From: Nakamurella deserti
GTDB lineage: Bacteria > Actinomycetota > Actinomycetes > Mycobacteriales > Nakamurellaceae
Assembly: GCF_003260015.1 (NCBI RefSeq)
Contig: NZ_QCXS01000002.1
Coordinates: forward strand, 2,542,001 to 2,606,000
Length of the DNA: 64,000 bases
Reading direction: 5' to 3'
A program made the position numbers and the translations under genes. Positions within the stretch are counted from its first letter, which is position 1. Each line of letters starts with the position of its first letter. The notes under the pieces are model-generated. The model was not told where the DNA came from. It searched no databases and saw only the letters and a program-made list of their open reading frames with translations. Positions 44,436 to 54,706 of the stretch are shown in pieces.

Positions 44436-44689
44436 CGGCCCGACCCCGGGTCCGTGACCGTGACCTGCTCAGCCGGTGGCGGTCCGCCGCGCCGCGGCCC
44501 ACCGGTCGAGCGTCCGCACCGCCACCGCGTCGACGCCGAGGTCGCCCGGGTGCTCCCGGGTCCGGCGGGGTGAGCGAGGCGGCAGGCAGTGCGGGTCGGG
44601 TCGACCCCGGCGGACAGCGTCCGGTCGGCGCCACCGGTTGACGGCTACCGCGGCGGAAACCGGGTTCCCCCGCACGGAAGGATGGGCTC

Positions 44690-45232
44690 ATGGGCACCGT
44701 GCGGATCGTCGGCATCACCGAGCAGGACTGGCGGCAGATGCGGGACCTGCGCCTGCAGGCGCTGGCCGACACACCGTTCGCCTACCTGGAGACCTTCGTG
44801 CACGCCGTCCAGCAGACCGAACAGGACTGGCGGCAGCGGGCCCGGCGCTGCGCGGAGCCGGGACAGGTCGGCTTCGCCGCGATCGACGGGACCCGCTGGG
44901 TCGCGACGATGCGCGCGGTGATCGAGGACGGCACGGCCACGCTGCTCAGCGTCTTCGTGGCGCCGTCACACCGCGGCCGACCCGCCGGTGTCGCCGACGC
45001 CCTGCTCGACGCGATCGAGACGTGGGTGTCCGCCGAGGGTCTCACCGAGCTCTTCCTCGACGTGCACGCCGACAACGCCCGCGCGCAGGCGCTGTACCGG
45101 CGCCGCGGGTACGCCTTCACCGGGCGACGCAAGCCCTATCCGCTGAACCCGGCGCAGCAGGAGCTCGAGATGCGGCGCGATCTCACGGTGCCCGTCCCGC
45201 CCCGGCCGGGCGTCGACGGCCCGGGCGGCTGA
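44690..45232 (+). CDS. GNAT-family N-acetyltransferase
   Basis: A 180-residue single-domain acetyltransferase. LRLQALADTPFAYLETF is the N-terminal helix-strand typical of many GNAT proteins. The acetyl-CoA region is LLSVFVAPSHRGRPAGVADALLDAIETWVSAEG, where R-G-R-P-A-G takes the place of the usual Q/RxxGxG/A loop, and DVHADNARAQALYRRRGYAFTG is the C-terminal alpha4-beta6 unit. The acceptor is unknown. The ATG follows GGAAGG. It converges on purA. Confidence 0.88.
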   Translation: MGTVRIVGITEQDWRQMRDLRLQALADTPFAYLETFVHAVQQTEQDWRQRARRCAEPGQVGFAAIDGTRWVATMRAVIEDGTATLLSVFVAPSHRGRPAGVADALLDAIETWVSAEGLTELFLDVHADNARAQALYRRRGYAFTGRRKPYPLNPAQQELEMRRDLTVPVPPRPGVDGPGG

Positions 45233-45280
45233 GCGGCACGGGCCGGCACCGGGACCGACCCCGGTCCGACGTCGGTCCTC

Positions 45281-47443
<2,163 letters not shown>

Positions 47444-47851
47444 TCAGGGCAGGAGTTCCGTCGGGATGGCCGGGTCCGCGTCGAGCAGGAAGGCGCGGAT
47501 CCGCTCGACCTCGGGAGCCTCCTCGATGGCGGCGGCCGCCTGGCCGAGCGCGGACAGGGCACGCAGGAATGCCCGGTTGGGCTCGTGCGACCACGGCACC
47601 GGACCGGCACCCTTCCATCCGCTGCGGCGCAGCCGGTCGAGACCGCGGTGGTACCCGACGCGGGCGTAGGCGTAGGCGCGGATGTCCTCGCCCTGGTCGA
47701 GGGACTCCTCGGCCAGCAGCGCCCAGGCGAGGCTCGAGTCGGGGTGGTCGCGGGCCGCGTCGGCGGGGGACGTACCGGCGGCGATGTCGGCGGCGGCCGG
47801 ATCCTCCGGCAGCAGGGTGGGCGGGGGTCCGAGGAGATTGGCACGCGTCAT
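47444..47851 (-). CDS. DUF3151 protein
   Basis: A 135-residue helical protein of the actinobacterial DUF3151 family: NLLGPPPTLLPEDPAAADIAAG, SLAWALLAEESLDQGEDIRAYAYARVGYHRGLDRLRRSGWKGAGPVPWSHEPNRAFLRALSALGQAA. Function is not established. The family is usually found near purA or fructose-bisphosphate aldolase genes, as here. The ATG at 47851 gives the family N-terminus. It converges with the purA-neighbour gene. Confidence 0.88.
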   Translation of the reverse strand: MTRANLLGPPPTLLPEDPAAADIAAGTSPADAARDHPDSSLAWALLAEESLDQGEDIRAYAYARVGYHRGLDRLRRSGWKGAGPVPWSHEPNRAFLRALSALGQAAAAIEEAPEVERIRAFLLDADPAIPTELLP

Positions 47852-47927
47852 GGCCCCATCCTCCCGCGTGGCGGCCCACCGCCGGTAATCCCCGTCCGGT
47901 CGCACCGCCGTCGGTAGGTTCGACGGG

Positions 47928-48797
47928 ATGGATCGACGCGCCGGTGGGACGCTGACTCTCGCGGTGGCCGTCACCGTGCTCGTCGCGGTACCCCGGCTGC
48001 TCAATCCCCCACTGCTCGACGGGGTCGCGAGCACCACCCCGCCCCCACCGGCGCCGGCGGTGGGCACGTGTCTGCAGAACAGCGTGACCTCCTCGTGGGG
48101 AGCGCGCGGCGTGCTGCAACCCAGCGACACGGTCTATGTGACCTGCGACCGGCCCCACCGCGCCGAGATCTTCCGGGTGGTGGACCCGCTGCCGCCGCCC
48201 GCCTCGGCGGGCACCGTGTTCGACCTGTGCGGCTCGGTCGAGGAGTTCTCGACCTATCTCGGGACGGCGGGTGGCGGCTGGCGACCCGAGCTGCAGGTCC
48301 GGATCACCGCGTCGGGGCCCGACGCCCGGCAGGTCGCGGCCGGTCAGAACTGGGCGGCCTGTGTGCTCGTCGACGACGTCGGCCCCACCCTGACCGCACC
48401 GTTGGCCGGCGCGGCGGCGGCGCACACCGTACCGCCGCAGGTCGGCGTGTGCTTCGACGGGGGCGCGACCGACCTGGCCTTCCGCGGGACGTCACCGTGC
48501 GACCGGCCGCACAGCGGTGAGCTGTTCGGCAGCCGCGTCGTCGGCACCGACGCCGACCGCGACGCCCTGACCGCCTCCTGCCGCGATCTGGCGGCGGCCG
48601 ACACCGGGCGGCCCGCCGTGCTGACCGACCCGGCGTTCACCGTGGAGGCCGTGGTGACGGACGACCGGGTGCGCGAGGGTGACGACGTCGGGGACGCGAC
48701 CGCCACCGCGCGCTGCGTCGTGCGGGCCCTCGACGGCCGGCAGCTCACCGCCTCCCTCCGCGGCATCGGCGACGGGGTGGTGCCGTGGGCGGGATGA
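47928..48797 (+). CDS. membrane-anchored protein with two septum-formation-like repeats
   Basis: A 289-residue protein with one N-terminal hydrophobic helix (about 8-25) and no lipobox. The external part has two related units, VGTCL...VYVTCDRPHRAEIFRVV (about 45-85) and VGVCF...TSPCDRPHSGELFGSRVV (about 170-205), each with paired cysteines, a pattern seen in the 'septum formation' (PF13845-like) domain of actinobacteria. The biological role is unknown. The stop overlaps the next gene's ATG (ATGA). Confidence 0.78.
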   Translation: MDRRAGGTLTLAVAVTVLVAVPRLLNPPLLDGVASTTPPPPAPAVGTCLQNSVTSSWGARGVLQPSDTVYVTCDRPHRAEIFRVVDPLPPPASAGTVFDLCGSVEEFSTYLGTAGGGWRPELQVRITASGPDARQVAAGQNWAACVLVDDVGPTLTAPLAGAAAAHTVPPQVGVCFDGGATDLAFRGTSPCDRPHSGELFGSRVVGTDADRDALTASCRDLAAADTGRPAVLTDPAFTVEAVVTDDRVREGDDVGDATATARCVVRALDGRQLTASLRGIGDGVVPWAG

Positions 48798-49108
48798 CCG
48801 GCAGCACCGTCGGCACGGTGCGGAGCTGGCACGACGACGAGGGCTGGGGGGTGGGCGACAGCGATGCCACGCCCGGCGGCTGCCGGGTGCTCTTCGCCGC
48901 GGTGCACGTCCCGTCGCCACGGGCTCTGGTGGTGGGGGCGGCGGTGCACCTGGAGTGGGAGCGCGCCGACCAGGACGGGCACGCCTTCCGGGCCACCCGG
49001 GTCTGGCCGGTCGGGCAGGCACCGGTGGACGAGGTCATCCGGGTCGAGGGCCCGTCCGCGGCGTACTCCAGCCGCCTGGAGATCCGCTTCGACCAGGACG
49101 GGCCCTGA
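48794..49108 (+). CDS. divergent cold-shock-domain-like protein
   Basis: A 104-residue protein with a recognisable cold-shock fold: TVGTVRSWHDDEGWGVGDSD matches the K/R-W-F-N-x-x-K-G-F-G-F RNP1 region in outline, then VLFAAVHVP and VVGAAVHLEWERADQDGHAFRATRV. The aromatic residues that bind nucleic acid are mostly changed (no FGFI), so activity as an RNA chaperone is doubtful. The ATG overlaps the upstream stop; the two genes form an operon. Confidence 0.75.
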   Translation: MTGSTVGTVRSWHDDEGWGVGDSDATPGGCRVLFAAVHVPSPRALVVGAAVHLEWERADQDGHAFRATRVWPVGQAPVDEVIRVEGPSAAYSSRLEIRFDQDGP

Positions 49109-49120
49109 GGCCGTTCCACC

Positions 49121-49242
49121 GTCGCCGGTCGCGACGTTCTCCGGTCGGCTCCGCGGTGCGACTGCCGGAGCCCCGGCGCCCGTCGCCGGCCGCGAAGTTC
49201 TCCGGTCGGCTCCGCGGTGCGACTGCGGGAGCCCCGGCGCCC
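49121..49242. repeat. 61-bp tandem duplication
   Basis: Two adjacent 61-base units (49121-49181 and 49182-49242) differ at only three positions. A third unit may begin at 49243 (GTCGTCGGCC) but decays at once. In unit 1 GGCTCCG and CGGAGCC can form a hairpin, which unit 2 has lost by one change. Confidence 0.85.
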
Positions 49243-49419
49243 GTCGTCGGCCTGCGGGGCACGGTGTGGACGGCGCGGTCGACGCCAGGCTCGGCACGGC
49301 ACCCCCGCAGGCGCGACCATCCCCGGCGGAGCGGGCGCACCGACGTCGGTGATCCCGTCGAGTCGGGCCGAGACCGGCTCGGGGCCGGGGTCGGCGGCCA
49401 CCGGCGCCGTCGCCGATGC

Positions 49420-49468
49420 CCCCGACGACCCCGACCACCCCGACGACCCCGACGACCCCGACGACCTC
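49420..49468. repeat. 9-bp tandem array (CCCCGACGA)n
   Basis: About five copies of a CCCCGACGA-type unit, one with a CAC variant. It has the character of a slippage-prone minisatellite. Confidence 0.7.
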
Positions 49469-49671
49469 GCTCAGGGCGCCGCGACGACGCGGTCGCCGTG
49501 ACGCGCTCGGCGTGACGCGCGCCGGCGGTCAGCCGGGCCGGTCCGCAGGGTTCGTCACACCGCGGCCCGCTGTCCCGCCGGCGGTCCGCCCGGTAGGCTC
49601 ACCCGTGGTGCGCCGGGAAGTCTGGTCGGCAACGTCTGTGCCGTACCCCCGAACCCCCGGAAGAGCCGCCC

Positions 49672-50964
49672 GTGTCGCACCCCGCCCGCACCTCCCTGTT
49701 CAGCCGAGGCAGCTGGGCGGAGGACAGCCGGATCGCCGCCATCCTCCGCAAGGAGACGGTGGGCGGCGCCCTGCTGCTGATCGGCACCGTGATCGCCCTG
49801 GTCTGGGCCAACTCCGGCTGGTCGAACAGCTACTTCGCACTCCGCGACGTCCGGTTCGGGCCCGCCGCACTGCACCTGGACCTCACGCTCGGCCAGTGGG
49901 CGGCCGACGGGCTCCTCGCGCTGTTCTTCTTCGTCGCCGGCCTGGAGCTCAAGCGCGAATTCGTGGCCGGTGATCTGCGGGACCCGCGGCGGGCCGCGGT
50001 CCCGGTGGCCGCCGCGTTCGGCGGCGTCGTCACACCCGCGCTGATCTACGTCGCCTTCAACGCCCGCACCGACGATGTCGCGGGATGGGCGATCCCCACC
50101 GCGACCGACATCGCGTTCGCGTTGGCCGTGCTCGCCATGATCGCCACCCATCTGCCGGCCGCACTGCGGACGTTCCTGCTCACGCTCGCGGTCGTCGACG
50201 ACCTGATGGCGATCACCATCATCGCGGTGTTCTACACCGACGACCTGGCGATCGTCCCGCTGCTGCTCGCGCTCGTGCCGCTGGGGTTGTTCACCGTGCT
50301 CGTGCAGCGCCGGGTGCGCTCGTTCTGGCTGCTGGTGCCGCTGGCAACCGTGACCTGGGCGTTGGTGCACGCCTCCGGCGTGCACGCGACGGTGGCCGGC
50401 GTGCTGCTGGGCTTCGCGGTGCCGGTGATCCGCAGCGCGAAGAACGGCGGTCCGGACGCCGGTCCGGGCCTGGCCGAGCACTTCGAGCACGTCTGGCGGC
50501 CGCTGTCGTCGGGCTTCGCCGTTCCGGTGTTCGCGTTCTTCTCGGCCGGGGTGGCCATCGGCGGGCTCAGCGGACTCGGTTCCGCGCTGTCCGACCGGGT
50601 GGCCCTCGGCGTGGTCGTCGGTCTCGTCGCCGGCAAGGCGATCGGCGTCCTCGGGGCCACGTGGCTGGTCGCCCGCTTCACGAGGGCGGAGCTGGACGCC
50701 GACCTCGCCTGGGTCGACGTCTTCGGCCTGGCCCTGCTGGCCGGGGTCGGCTTCACGGTGTCGCTGCTGATCGGCGAGCTCGCCTTCGGTGCGGGTTCCC
50801 CGGCCGACGACCACGTCAAGGTCGCGGTGCTGACCGGATCGATCCTGGCGTCGCTGCTGGCCGCCGTCGTGCTGCGGCTGCGCAACCGCGTCTACCGGCG
50901 GCTCTGCGAGGAGGAGTCGGTGGACACCGACCGGGACTCCATTCCCGACGTCTACCAGCGCTGA
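49672..50964 (+). CDS. nhaA: Na+/H+ antiporter NhaA
   Basis: A 430-residue antiporter of about 12 helices that expels sodium in exchange for protons. Family hallmarks: [77 protein letters not shown], and the ion-binding pair in [20 protein letters not shown], with the [15 protein letters not shown] region near the end. A short acidic tail ends the protein. The start is GTG at 49672. It is a single gene. Confidence 0.95.
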   Translation: MSHPARTSLFSRGSWAEDSRIAAILRKETVGGALLLIGTVIALVWANSGWSNSYFALRDVRFGPAALHLDLTLGQWAADGLLALFFFVAGLELKREFVAGDLRDPRRAAVPVAAAFGGVVTPALIYVAFNARTDDVAGWAIPTATDIAFALAVLAMIATHLPAALRTFLLTLAVVDDLMAITIIAVFYTDDLAIVPLLLALVPLGLFTVLVQRRVRSFWLLVPLATVTWALVHASGVHATVAGVLLGFAVPVIRSAKNGGPDAGPGLAEHFEHVWRPLSSGFAVPVFAFFSAGVAIGGLSGLGSALSDRVALGVVVGLVAGKAIGVLGATWLVARFTRAELDADLAWVDVFGLALLAGVGFTVSLLIGELAFGAGSPADDHVKVAVLTGSILASLLAAVVLRLRNRVYRRLCEEESVDTDRDSIPDVYQR

Positions 50965-51102
50965 CACCGACGGGCGAGCCGCACCGCACGCAACCGCGTC
51001 CTCGTCCGCCGGACGGCTCACCACCGTCGTCCGACCCGGCCCGGGGCCCGGCGACGCGACCCCCGATCGGCGTAGCACCGACACGCTGAGTAGCGCTTCG
51101 GA

Positions 51103-51131
51103 TTGACTTCGTAGAGCACAGGGAATATGCC
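51103..51131 (+). promoter_or_regulatory. sigma-A-type promoter of the carbohydrate ABC operon
   Basis: TTGACT (51103-51108), a 17-base spacer and TATGCC (51126-51131) form the clearest housekeeping promoter in the window. Transcription would start near 51138, inside the palindrome at 51131-51148. Confidence 0.65.
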
Positions 51132-51148
51132 TGTTCAGGGTTGAACAG
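51131..51148. promoter_or_regulatory. candidate operator over the transcription start (CTGTTCAGGGTTGAACAG)
   Basis: Perfect 7-base arms CTGTTCA/TGAACAG with a 4-base centre. It begins at the last -10 base and covers the predicted start point, the ideal place for a repressor. No regulator gene is adjacent, so the binding protein would be encoded elsewhere. Confidence 0.6.
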
Positions 51149-51184
51149 CAGCCTTTTCCCATCCGGAACCCACGGAGGAAGAAG

Positions 51185-52579
51185 ATGGCTTCTCCCCTGC
51201 TGCGCTGGTGCGGGTCGGCCCTCGGGGTCGCCATGGTGGTCGGCTGCGCCACCGGTACCGCCACCACCACCTCGTCGAGCAGTGCGACCGCGTCCTACGG
51301 CCCGTCGCAGGCCGTGAGCGGCACCCTGACCGTGATGGGCTTCGGCGGCGACGACGAGATCGGTTCCACCCGCCTGGATCTGGCCAAGGCCGCGCTGCCC
51401 GGTGTCACTGTCTCTCAGATCGAGGGCGACCTCGACATCCAGGCGTTCCTGTCGGCCGTCGCGTCGGGCAAGCCGCCGGAGATCATCTACGCCAACCGCG
51501 ACCAGATCGGCACCTTCGCCTCGCGCGGCGCCATCATGCCGCTGACGGACTGCATCAGCGGTGAGGGTATCGACACCGGGCAGTTCCTCGAGCCGGCGGT
51601 GCGGCAGGTGACGTTCAACGACCAGGTCTGGGCCATTCCGGAGTTCAACTCCGTGCAGATCACGATGGCCAACCAGAAGCTGCTGGACGCGGCGGGTCTC
51701 ACTCTCGCCGACGTCGACGGATCGGACTGGCAGGCGGTCAGCGCCGCCGACGACGCGCTCAAGGTGACCGACGGCGGCGCGCTCAGCGTCATCGGTTACG
51801 ACAGCAAGCTCCCCGAGTTCCTGCCGCTGTGGGCGAAGTCCAACGGCGTCGAGCTGCTCTCCGCCGACGGCCGCAAGGCGCAGCTGGACGATCCGAAGGT
51901 CGTCGAGGCGCTGACCTGGGCGGTGTCGATCTACGACGCGCAGGGCGGGTTCGCCGCGGTGAAGGCGTTCCGCGACTCCGCGGACTTCTTCGGTTCCGGT
52001 AACCAGTTCGCCACCGACACCCTCGGTGCGATGCCGATGGAGCAGTGGTACCTCAACGTCCTCAACGACGTCTCCCCCGACGCCCCGGTCGCCTTCGACA
52101 CCGTCAAGGGCAAGGACGGCCAGCCCCTGGCCTACGCGTCCGGCTCGGCGTGGGCGATCCCGAAGGGCAGCGCGAACCCGGTGGCCGCGTGCCGGTTCGC
52201 CAAGACCATGACCGCGACCGACAGCTGGATGAAGGCCGCCGCGGCACGTGTCGAGGCGCGCAAGGCGGAGGGCGGCATCTTCACGGGGCTGCTGACCGGC
52301 AACAAGACCGCCGACGAGCAGATCCGCGAGACCTACGTGACCACGTCCGGTGACCCGAAGTGGGACGCCGGCATCGAGGCTTTCTACACCGCCAACGACC
52401 ACACCTTCTCGCTGCCGGCCAATCCCGCCGACACCGAGTTCAAGACCGCCTGGCAGGACGCGGTCAACCGGGTCCTCAACGGCCAGCAGGAGCCGCAGGC
52501 CGCACTCACCCAGGCCCAGCAGGAGGCCCAGTCCGCGCTGGACAAGGCGTGGGCGTCCTGGGACAGCCAGCCCAAGTGA
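51185..52579 (+). CDS. ABC transporter extracellular sugar-binding lipoprotein
   Basis: A 464-residue family-1 (MalE-like) solute receptor. The signal has a hydrophobic run and lipobox VVGC (Cys21), then a Thr/Ser linker. The mature protein has GTLTVMGFGG (strand 1), KPPEIIYANRDQIGTFASRGAIMPL, VWAIPEFNSVQITMANQKLLDAAGL and GSAWAIPKGSANPVAACRFAKTM, all standard for carbohydrate-binding proteins. The ligand is unknown. A GGAGGAAG site precedes the ATG. It is first in an operon of three with a strong promoter and an overlapping palindrome upstream. Confidence 0.92.
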   Translation: MASPLLRWCGSALGVAMVVGCATGTATTTSSSSATASYGPSQAVSGTLTVMGFGGDDEIGSTRLDLAKAALPGVTVSQIEGDLDIQAFLSAVASGKPPEIIYANRDQIGTFASRGAIMPLTDCISGEGIDTGQFLEPAVRQVTFNDQVWAIPEFNSVQITMANQKLLDAAGLTLADVDGSDWQAVSAADDALKVTDGGALSVIGYDSKLPEFLPLWAKSNGVELLSADGRKAQLDDPKVVEALTWAVSIYDAQGGFAAVKAFRDSADFFGSGNQFATDTLGAMPMEQWYLNVLNDVSPDAPVAFDTVKGKDGQPLAYASGSAWAIPKGSANPVAACRFAKTMTATDSWMKAAAARVEARKAEGGIFTGLLTGNKTADEQIRETYVTTSGDPKWDAGIEAFYTANDHTFSLPANPADTEFKTAWQDAVNRVLNGQQEPQAALTQAQQEAQSALDKAWASWDSQPK

Positions 52580-53553
52580 GCACCACCGCGAACGACGGTT
52601 CCACTCCGGTCGTCGCGGCGGGACGACCGGGTACACCGGCGGAGGTGCCGCTGAACCGTCCGCGCCGAAGTGAGGTGTGGCCGGCGCTGGCGTTCATCAG
52701 CCCGTGGATCATCGGTTTCGCCGTCTTCACGCTGTGGCCGGTGATCTACAGCGGGTACCTGTCGCTGACCGACTACGACGTCATCAACCCGCCGACGTTC
52801 GTCGGGTTCGCCAACTACGAGCAGCTCTGGAACGACCCCAAGATCGCGCTGTCCCTGAAGAACACGCTGTACTACACGGCGTTGTCGGTGCCGCTGCACC
52901 TGCTCGGCGCCCTGTTCCTGGCGATGCTGCTGAACCAGGCGGGCAAGGCGACCGGCTTCTTCCGGACCGCCTTCTTCCTGCCCAAGATGACGCCGCCGGT
53001 CGCCGTCGGTGTGCTGCTGCTGCTGCTGCTCAACGGGCAGAGTGGTCTGGTCAACCAGGTTCTCGGCTGGTTCGGGGTCGACGGCCCGTCGTGGACCACC
53101 GATCCGTCGTGGGTGAAGCCCGGTCTGATCCTGATGAGCATGTGGACCATCGGTTCGACGGTGATCATCATCCTGGCCGCGCTGCGGGACGTACCGCAGG
53201 AGATGTACGACGCGGCCATGGTTGACGGCGCCGGCCCGTGGCAGCGCACCTGGCGGATCACGGTGCCGCTGATCAGCCCGACGCTGTTCTTCGTGCTGAT
53301 CGTCAACACGATTGCGGCGTTCCAAATGTTCACCGAGGCCTACACGGCCTACTTCGGGTCCGGTAACAGCACCTACTCCAACGACGCCGCGCTGTTCTAC
53401 GTGGTCTACCTGTTCCGGCAGGGCTTCGAGTTCCTCTACATGGGCTACGCCTCGGCGATGGCGTGGGTCCTGTTCGTCATCATCATGGCGGTCACGGCGA
53501 TCCAGTTCTGGGGCTCGAAGAAGTTCGTCTTCTACCAGGGGGACCAGCGATGA
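52576..53553 (+). CDS. carbohydrate ABC transporter permease (MalF-type)
   Basis: A 325-residue inner-membrane permease. Six helices follow a cytoplasmic tail of about 30 residues; FISPWIIGFAVFTLWPVIYSGYLSLTDYD is the first helix region. The EAA loop, EMYDAAMVDGAGPWQRTWRITVPLISP, that contacts the ATPase lies at about 215-240. GTG overlaps the receptor stop (GTGA). It pairs with the next permease. Confidence 0.93.
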   Translation: MSTTANDGSTPVVAAGRPGTPAEVPLNRPRRSEVWPALAFISPWIIGFAVFTLWPVIYSGYLSLTDYDVINPPTFVGFANYEQLWNDPKIALSLKNTLYYTALSVPLHLLGALFLAMLLNQAGKATGFFRTAFFLPKMTPPVAVGVLLLLLLNGQSGLVNQVLGWFGVDGPSWTTDPSWVKPGLILMSMWTIGSTVIIILAALRDVPQEMYDAAMVDGAGPWQRTWRITVPLISPTLFFVLIVNTIAAFQMFTEAYTAYFGSGNSTYSNDAALFYVVYLFRQGFEFLYMGYASAMAWVLFVIIMAVTAIQFWGSKKFVFYQGDQR

Positions 53554-54524
53554 CCGCGCTCGAGCCGAAGGCGATTCCCGCGGCGGCACCCGAGATCGTC
53601 GACGGGGCCGCGGGTCCGGACGACCTGCGCACCGGGGACGCGGACCACCGGGACCCCCAGCCGGGACGCGCCCGCCCCGCCGGCCAGAACCGGAACCGGC
53701 GACTGGCCTGGCAGATCGCCGTGTCGGTGCTGCTGCTGCTGTTCTCGGTGCTGTTCATCTATCCGTTCATCTGGCTGCTGAGTGCGTCGTTCAAACCCCG
53801 CGGCGAGGTCTTCGACAACCGGCTGATCCCCAGGACGTTCACCTTCGAGAACTACCTGACGGTGTGGGACCAGGCGCCGATGGCGGCGTGGCTGGTCAAC
53901 ACGGTGATCGTCACGGTGCTCGCGACGGTCACGGTCACCGTGTCCAGCGCGATGGTGGCGTGGGGCTTCGCCTATTTCCGCTTCAAGGGCCGCAACGCCC
54001 TCTTCGGGCTGGTGCTGGCGACGATGATGCTGCCCGGTGCGGTCACCATGATCCCGACGTTCCTGATCTGGAACGCCCTCGGCCAGGTGGGGACGCTGAC
54101 CCCACTCTGGGCCGGCAACCTGTTCGGCAGCGCGTTCTACATCTTCCTGCTGCGGCAGTTCTTCCTGGGGTTGCCCCGGGACCTGTTCGACGCGGCCAAG
54201 GTCGACGGCGCCAACAACTGGACGATCTTCCGGCGGGTGGCGATGCCGCTCTGCAAGCCGGCGCTGGTGGTGACGTTCCTGTTCGAGTTCCAGGCGTCCT
54301 GGACGGACCTGATGCGGCCGCTGATCTATCTGCGCGACTCCGAGGACTTCACCGTCCCGCGCGGGTTGAAGGCGCTGCTGGACCAGTACGGCTTCGGCGG
54401 TGAGTGGCACTGGGAGATCGTCGTGACGGCCAGCGTCATCACCACGATCCCGGTGATCATCTTGTTCTTCATCGGCCAGAAGCAGTTCGTGGCCGGGATC
54501 GCCACCACCGGGTCGAAGGGCTGA
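53550..54524 (+). CDS. carbohydrate ABC transporter permease (MalG-type)
   Basis: A 324-residue permease with a long charged cytoplasmic tail of about 48 residues, then six helices. It has PFIWLLSASFKPRGEVF after helix 1 and the EAA loop DLFDAAKVDGANNWTIFRRVAMPLCKPAL. The ATG overlaps the preceding stop (ATGA). No ATPase gene follows; in actinobacteria such importers are commonly energised by a shared MsiK-like ATPase encoded elsewhere. A GC-rich hairpin follows the stop. Confidence 0.93.
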   Translation: MTALEPKAIPAAAPEIVDGAAGPDDLRTGDADHRDPQPGRARPAGQNRNRRLAWQIAVSVLLLLFSVLFIYPFIWLLSASFKPRGEVFDNRLIPRTFTFENYLTVWDQAPMAAWLVNTVIVTVLATVTVTVSSAMVAWGFAYFRFKGRNALFGLVLATMMLPGAVTMIPTFLIWNALGQVGTLTPLWAGNLFGSAFYIFLLRQFFLGLPRDLFDAAKVDGANNWTIFRRVAMPLCKPALVVTFLFEFQASWTDLMRPLIYLRDSEDFTVPRGLKALLDQYGFGGEWHWEIVVTASVITTIPVIILFFIGQKQFVAGIATTGSKG

Positions 54525-54540
54525 CCCGCCGCTGATCCGC

Positions 54541-54577
54541 CGCGGCGAGGCCCCGACCACGGACGGGGCCCGCCGCG
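54541..54577 (+). terminator. hairpin after the ABC operon
   Basis: CGCGGCG(A)GGCCCCG and CGGGGCCCGCCGCG pair with one bulged A, 16 bases after the stop. There is no U-run. It probably ends or attenuates transcription before the Kelch gene. Confidence 0.5.
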
Positions 54578-54706
54578 TGCCGGGCACGGTCCATCGGTTG
54601 CCCCGTGTTCAGGGGGCGCCGGACCGGCGGGCCCGGTGTTAGAACTGCCTGGCCGTGCCGGGCTCCACGCGCCGGCGACAGCGGCGCACACGGACGGAGC
54701 ACTTCC

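Larger units (their letters stand above)
49109..49671. other. 563-base spacer with tandem repeats, no convincing gene
   Basis: Besides the 61-bp duplication and the 9-bp array listed separately, I see short frames only. The frame 49217-49501 ends in a Pro/Asp run generated by the 9-bp array and has no ribosome site. The nhaA promoter should lie in the last 150 bases. Confidence 0.5.

Noticed and set aside
44469-44675. 68-codon minus-strand frame beside the acetyltransferase gene
   Set aside because: Some bias is visible at its 3' end, but no start signal or recognisable fold; too weak to call.
49217-49501. 94-codon frame ending in a Pro/Asp run
   Set aside because: The run comes from the 9-bp tandem array, the start lies inside the 61-bp repeat, and no ribosome site is present.
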